Origin: an uncultured Bacteroidota bacterium
Lineage (GTDB): Bacteria > Bacteroidota > Bacteroidia > Bacteroidales > VadinHA17
Direction: 5' to 3'
DNA length: 8,594 bases
Assembly: GCA_903865465.1 (NCBI GenBank)
Contig: CAIPJU010000389.1
Span: 1 to 8,594 of the forward strand
Part shown: positions 5,741-8,594 of the stretch, in pieces
Position numbering within the stretch: position 1 is the first letter of the stretch
Layout: each line of letters begins with the position of its first letter
Notes under the pieces: generated by a model
Told to the model about the DNA's origin: nothing
Databases searched by the model: none
The model's input: only the letters and a program-made list of their open reading frames with translations
Made by a program: the position numbers and the translations under genes

Positions 5741-7921
5741 TCAGTAATTGTCGAGACGGTTAGCTTTCAGAACTCCTTTTATCCCCTGAATATTACGTAT
5801 TATTCCGTATAGGACATTCTGATTAACCACCATTATATTGAGGGTTCCTTCAAAAATACCATCATCCATTGCATAGTTGAAGCTGCGGATGGTAGTCTTA
5901 TAATTTGCTATAATGTCGGCTATCTTGTTGACAATACCTATATCTTCGATTCCTGTAATCCTTATGGCAGCAATAAACGAGGGGCTATTTTTGGAGTTGG
6001 TCCATTTGGCTGTGACAACGCGGTAAGGATAGCGAGCCATCATATTCTGCGCATTCGGACATTGAGTCCTGTGAATCTTAATCCCTTCAAAGATCGTCAC
6101 AAATCCAAATACACTGTCGCCAAAAACAGGATTACAGCACTTTGACAGTTTATAGTCGAGACCCTCAATTTTATCTTCAATTATCAGGAAATCGGAATAT
6201 TGCGACTCATCAACCTCCCTTATTTCCTTTTCGGGCAGAAGAGGAACAGCCGCTGGTTCCTCAGCTGTTACGTCCTTAAGAAGCAACTCCTTAATCTGAA
6301 GCAATTCTATCTTCTCCTCTGCAATTGAATAGTAGAGATCCTGGGCTGTTTTAAAATTGTAATGATTAAGAAGTTTCTGAATAACAGTGTCACCGTATAC
6401 AATTTTCCAGTTTTTAAGCCTTCGCATCAGGATCTCTTTACCTTCCGAAGCAGTCTTTAACTTCTCCTCATTGAGAGCCTGTTTAATCTTTGTCCTTGCT
6501 TTGGTTGTAATGACAAAGGAGAGCCAGTCCTGTTTTGGTTTCTGGTTTTTGGCCCTGAGAATTGAGACATGGTCACCGTTTTTAAGAATTTGCCTGATTG
6601 TCACATTTTTGCCATTCACCTTTCCTCCAACGCACGAAGAGCCTACTTCAGTGTGAATGTCAAAGGCAAAATCGAGAACTGTCGACCCGGCCGGAAGTTG
6701 CCGCAGATCGCCTTTTGGGGTAAAAATAAATATCTCTTCGGCATAGAGACCCGATTTAACCTGATCTATAAAAGCATTGTCGTCCTTCTCGGATGATTCA
6801 AGTATCTCACGCATTTTGGAAAGCCAGGTATCCAGCCCTCCTTCTCCCTTAATTCCCTTATACTTAAAGTGAGCAGCGAGGCCTTTCTCGGCAATTTCAT
6901 CCATTCTTACCGACCTTATCTGTACCTCTACCCATTTTCCCCTGGGGCCAACAACTGTTGTATGAAGCGACTCGTAACCATTCGACTTTGGAATTGAAAT
7001 CCAGTCGCGCATCCTGCTTGGATTAGGCTGATAAAGATCCGTAACAATGGAATATGTACGCCAGCAGTCTGCCTTCTCATTTGATACCTCACTGTCGAGG
7101 ATAATCCTCACGGCAAAGAGGTCGTAAACTTCTTCAAAATCAACACCCTGCTGTTTCATTTTCAGCATAATAGAGTGAATTGATTTTGTGCGGCCTTTAA
7201 TAGTAAACTTAAAGCCGTCCTTTTCAAGCTTTTCTTTCAGCGGAGCTGAAAAATCACGTATCAGTTTATTTCGCGAGGCGGTAGTTTGTCTGAGACGTTC
7301 TTCGAGGTAATTGTACTGTTCCGGTTCGAGATACTTGATCGACAGGTCTTCCATCTCCGACTTAATATTATAATAACCAAGCCGGTGAGCAAGCGGGGCA
7401 TAAAGAAAATAGGTTTCAGAAGCAATCGGAATCCTGTCCTTCTCGGGAGCATTGTGAAGATTTCGCATATACTCGAGACGTTCGACAAGCTTAATCAGAA
7501 TGACTCTGACGTCGTCGGCAAGGCTTAGAAGAAGTTTACGGAAATTCTCCGCCTGAAACGACGATTGCATGGAATCAATTCCTGTAATCCTCGAAAAGCC
7601 CTGTAGTATCTCAACAACTTTTGTTCCGAACTCCAGTTCCAGATCTTTATCTGAGAGTTCGAGGTGGTTATAGGAATCATGAAGAATGGCAGTGACTATT
7701 GAAGTCAGGCCCAGGCCCATTTCGCCTGCAATAATCCTTGCAACCGAAAGAACATGCACAATTTCCGGCTCACCTGTCAGTATTTCCCTCTCTTTGCAGG
7801 CTTTAACAGCCAGATCAACTGCCTTTCTTATCTTTTTCCTGTCGGCAGCAGCAATATTATTTTTTGAAGCCTGAAGAAGGGCCCTGTATGAGCTTAAAAT
7901 TTCAGATGTTTCATTTTTCAT
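5741..7921 (-). CDS. relA: RelA/SpoT-family (p)ppGpp synthetase with degenerate hydrolase domain
   Basis: This long Rel protein has 726 residues and makes the alarmone (p)ppGpp from ATP and GDP/GTP during amino-acid starvation, normally on stalled ribosomes. Order: HD domain (about 30-190), synthetase (about 235-355), TGS (about 395-455), helical region, zinc-finger-type segment with Cys595, Cys596, His617 and Cys621, and ACT/RRM (about 647-726). Synthetase residues are intact: Asp267 in VYDLFAVR, GYESLH (315-320) and Glu332 in VEVQIRS. The loop reads RMRD (303-306), closer to RxKD of SpoT/Rel than ExDD of E. coli RelA. The hydrolase domain keeps His56 and HD81-82, but the usual ED after HDxx is NH (85-86), and KLADRLHNMR is KLVERLEYMR (Asp to Glu147, Asn to Tyr151). 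Hydrolysis is therefore probably lost. The ATG at 7919-7921 has AGGAG only 3 nt upstream. The gene is convergent with dnaE2, with stops one base apart. Confidence 0.94.
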   Translation of the reverse strand: MKNETSEILSSYRALLQASKNNIAAADRKKIRKAVDLAVKACKEREILTGEPEIVHVLSVARIIAGEMGLGLTSIVTAILHDSYNHLELSDKDLELEFGTKVVEILQGFSRITGIDSMQSSFQAENFRKLLLSLADDVRVILIKLVERLEYMRNLHNAPEKDRIPIASETYFLYAPLAHRLGYYNIKSEMEDLSIKYLEPEQYNYLEERLRQTTASRNKLIRDFSAPLKEKLEKDGFKFTIKGRTKSIHSIMLKMKQQGVDFEEVYDLFAVRIILDSEVSNEKADCWRTYSIVTDLYQPNPSRMRDWISIPKSNGYESLHTTVVGPRGKWVEVQIRSVRMDEIAEKGLAAHFKYKGIKGEGGLDTWLSKMREILESSEKDDNAFIDQVKSGLYAEEIFIFTPKGDLRQLPAGSTVLDFAFDIHTEVGSSCVGGKVNGKNVTIRQILKNGDHVSILRAKNQKPKQDWLSFVITTKARTKIKQALNEEKLKTASEGKEILMRRLKNWKIVYGDTVIQKLLNHYNFKTAQDLYYSIAEEKIELLQIKELLLKDVTAEEPAAVPLLPEKEIREVDESQYSDFLIIEDKIEGLDYKLSKCCNPVFGDSVFGFVTIFEGIKIHRTQCPNAQNMMARYPYRVVTAKWTNSKNSPSFIAAIRITGIEDIGIVNKIADIIANYKTTIRSFNYAMDDGIFEGTLNIMVVNQNVLYGIIRNIQGIKGVLKANRLDNY

Positions 7922-7965
7922 TGACTCCTGTAATTATTCAGAAGGAAAGTATTGTAAAGATAACT

Positions 7966-7973
7966 CAAATTTA
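7966..7973 (-). promoter_or_regulatory. -7 box of a candidate rel promoter
   Basis: On the minus strand the sequence TAAATTTG matches the Bacteroidota -7 consensus TAnnTTTG. It lies about 45 bp before the rel start codon and just downstream of the preceding gene's terminator, as expected for a separately transcribed gene. No TTTG is found at the usual -33 distance, where the terminator stem sits, so the call is moderate. Confidence 0.45.
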
Positions 7974-7985
7974 TATTGAGAAATG

Positions 7986-8012
7986 AAAAACCCGGTGAAG
8001 TTGATCACCGGG
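7986..8012 (-). terminator. Rho-independent terminator of the upstream outer-membrane protein gene
   Basis: A perfect 8-bp GC-rich stem, CCCGGTGA (7991-7998) with TCACCGGG (8005-8012), closes a 6-nt loop. On the minus strand it is followed at once by TTTTT (7986-7990). It begins 24 bp past the stop codon of the gene ending at 8037, which it serves, and it separates that gene from rel. The T-run is on the minus strand only; the plus-strand side (CTCCCTTAAT) has none. Confidence 0.88.
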
Positions 8013-8036
8013 CTCCCTTAATATCCTTACTGAACA

Positions 8037-8594
8037 CTACCTGAAGGAAAATCCAAGACCGACTGTTGCGGTATTATATTGTGCTCTTGAAACATCAGCG
8101 TTTAAGGTAACCACTGCAAGCTTGATTGTAAAGCCAATATTTGCCCTCATACCTGAAAATCCCTTGAGATCCATCGATCCTACTGTTTTCACATTACTGT
8201 CGGTATATTCAACCTGAGCGGTTGAAGAATTAACACCCGGGAAGGGATATTTACCCTTGAAATCGACCTTGGTGTTTGTCTTAATATAACCAACGCCTCC
8301 GTAAAATGTAAAGATGGCAAGCTTTACTGATCCAATAATATTTGCGTTGAATGCCTGAACGGTTGTGGAAATTTTCTGGTCTGTAAAGCTGCTGGCGGTA
8401 TATGTTGAAAAGTTATTATAATTATCAGGCTGCATGCTTACAGGAACGTTAAGCTGAAGCTTTGTGTATCCTGCAAATACAGAAAGGTCAAATGGAAGAA
8501 GTTTATGACCAGGGAAATACTGAATTATACTGTGCATGATACCTGCGCCGATAAGGGAAATGTCACCATGAGTACCTATTTTTATATCTGGGAG
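8037..8594 (-). CDS. C-terminal part of an outer-membrane beta-barrel-like protein (DUF6588-like), 5' end outside window
   Basis: The frame is open from the window edge to the TAG at 8037-8039, giving 185 residues. An internal ATG (8535-8537) would give 166 residues, but the coding pattern continues upstream of it (LPDIKIGTHGDISLIGAGIM), so the gene is truncated by the window. The sequence alternates polar and hydrophobic residues in short strands (FDLSVFAGYTKLQL, LAIFTFYGGVGYI, MRANIGFTIKLAVVTLNADV). It ends in VGLGFSFR, where the terminal aromatic strand is typical of outer-membrane barrels. The pattern of PDIKIG, a central FYGGVGY and a final GxGFSFR matches my memory of the DUF6588 family of Bacteroidota; no function is established for it. 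It is followed by a strong terminator and is transcribed separately from rel. Confidence 0.8.
   Translation of the reverse strand, partial: LPDIKIGTHGDISLIGAGIMHSIIQYFPGHKLLPFDLSVFAGYTKLQLNVPVSMQPDNYNNFSTYTASSFTDQKISTTVQAFNANIIGSVKLAIFTFYGGVGYIKTNTKVDFKGKYPFPGVNSSTAQVEYTDSNVKTVGSMDLKGFSGMRANIGFTIKLAVVTLNADVSRAQYNTATVGLGFSFR

Noticed and set aside
5720..5765. ACCG/CGGT pairing at the dnaE2-rel junction as a shared terminator
   Set aside because: Only 4 bp of stem with a loop near 30 nt and no T-run; not credible.
7951..7956. ATTGTA half-site upstream of rel, possible second operator
   Set aside because: Only one 6-bp arm is present with no TACAAT partner 4 bp away; expected by chance in AT-rich DNA.

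Overview
The window looks like a piece of a Bacteroidota chromosome, most likely Bacteroidales-like. Several signs support this. Two promoter candidates carry the -7 box TAnnTTTG that is typical of this phylum, and one of them has TTTG 20 bp upstream. The ribosome-binding signals are weak or A-rich. The protein content also fits: a DinB and short DnaE pair behind an XRE-S24 regulator, a RelA-like protein with a worn HD domain, and a DUF6588-like outer-membrane protein. These assignments come from reading motifs; no database search was run.

Layout, left to right. Positions 2-466 (+) hold the 3' part of a gene cut by the window edge, possibly a MobB-like P-loop protein. The short gap before the next, convergent gene is filled by a tandem array of about ten 7-bp units (471-540). 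The stop codon of the next gene lies inside that array. Positions 536-1363 (-) encode an XRE-HTH/S24 (LexA/UmuD-like) repressor with an apparent Ala-Gly cleavage site and Ser-Lys dyad. A 175-bp AT-rich divergent region (1364-1538) contains a good promoter for the repressor, a perfect palindrome and a second inverted repeat. From it, in the other direction, run a Y-family DNA polymerase (dinB, 1539-2798) and a short second DNA polymerase III alpha subunit (dnaE2-like, 2803-5739), 4 bp apart and clearly an operon. One base after the dnaE stop is the stop of a convergent RelA/SpoT-family gene (5741-7921, -). Upstream of rel are its -7 box, then the terminator of the next gene. At the right edge (8037-8594, -) is the C-terminal part of an outer-membrane beta-barrel-like protein.

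How the genes fit together. The central block reads as a damage-inducible mutagenesis cassette. A self-cleaving repressor would be inactivated by RecA filaments, releasing a translesion Y-family polymerase and an error-prone C-family polymerase. It is analogous to the imuA-imuB-dnaE2 cassette of other bacteria. Here there is no imuA, the Y-family protein keeps its catalytic residues, and the regulator is XRE-S24 rather than winged-helix LexA. The adjacent rel gene makes (p)ppGpp and appears able to synthesise but not hydrolyse it. Whether its tail-to-tail packing with dnaE matters for regulation is unknown.
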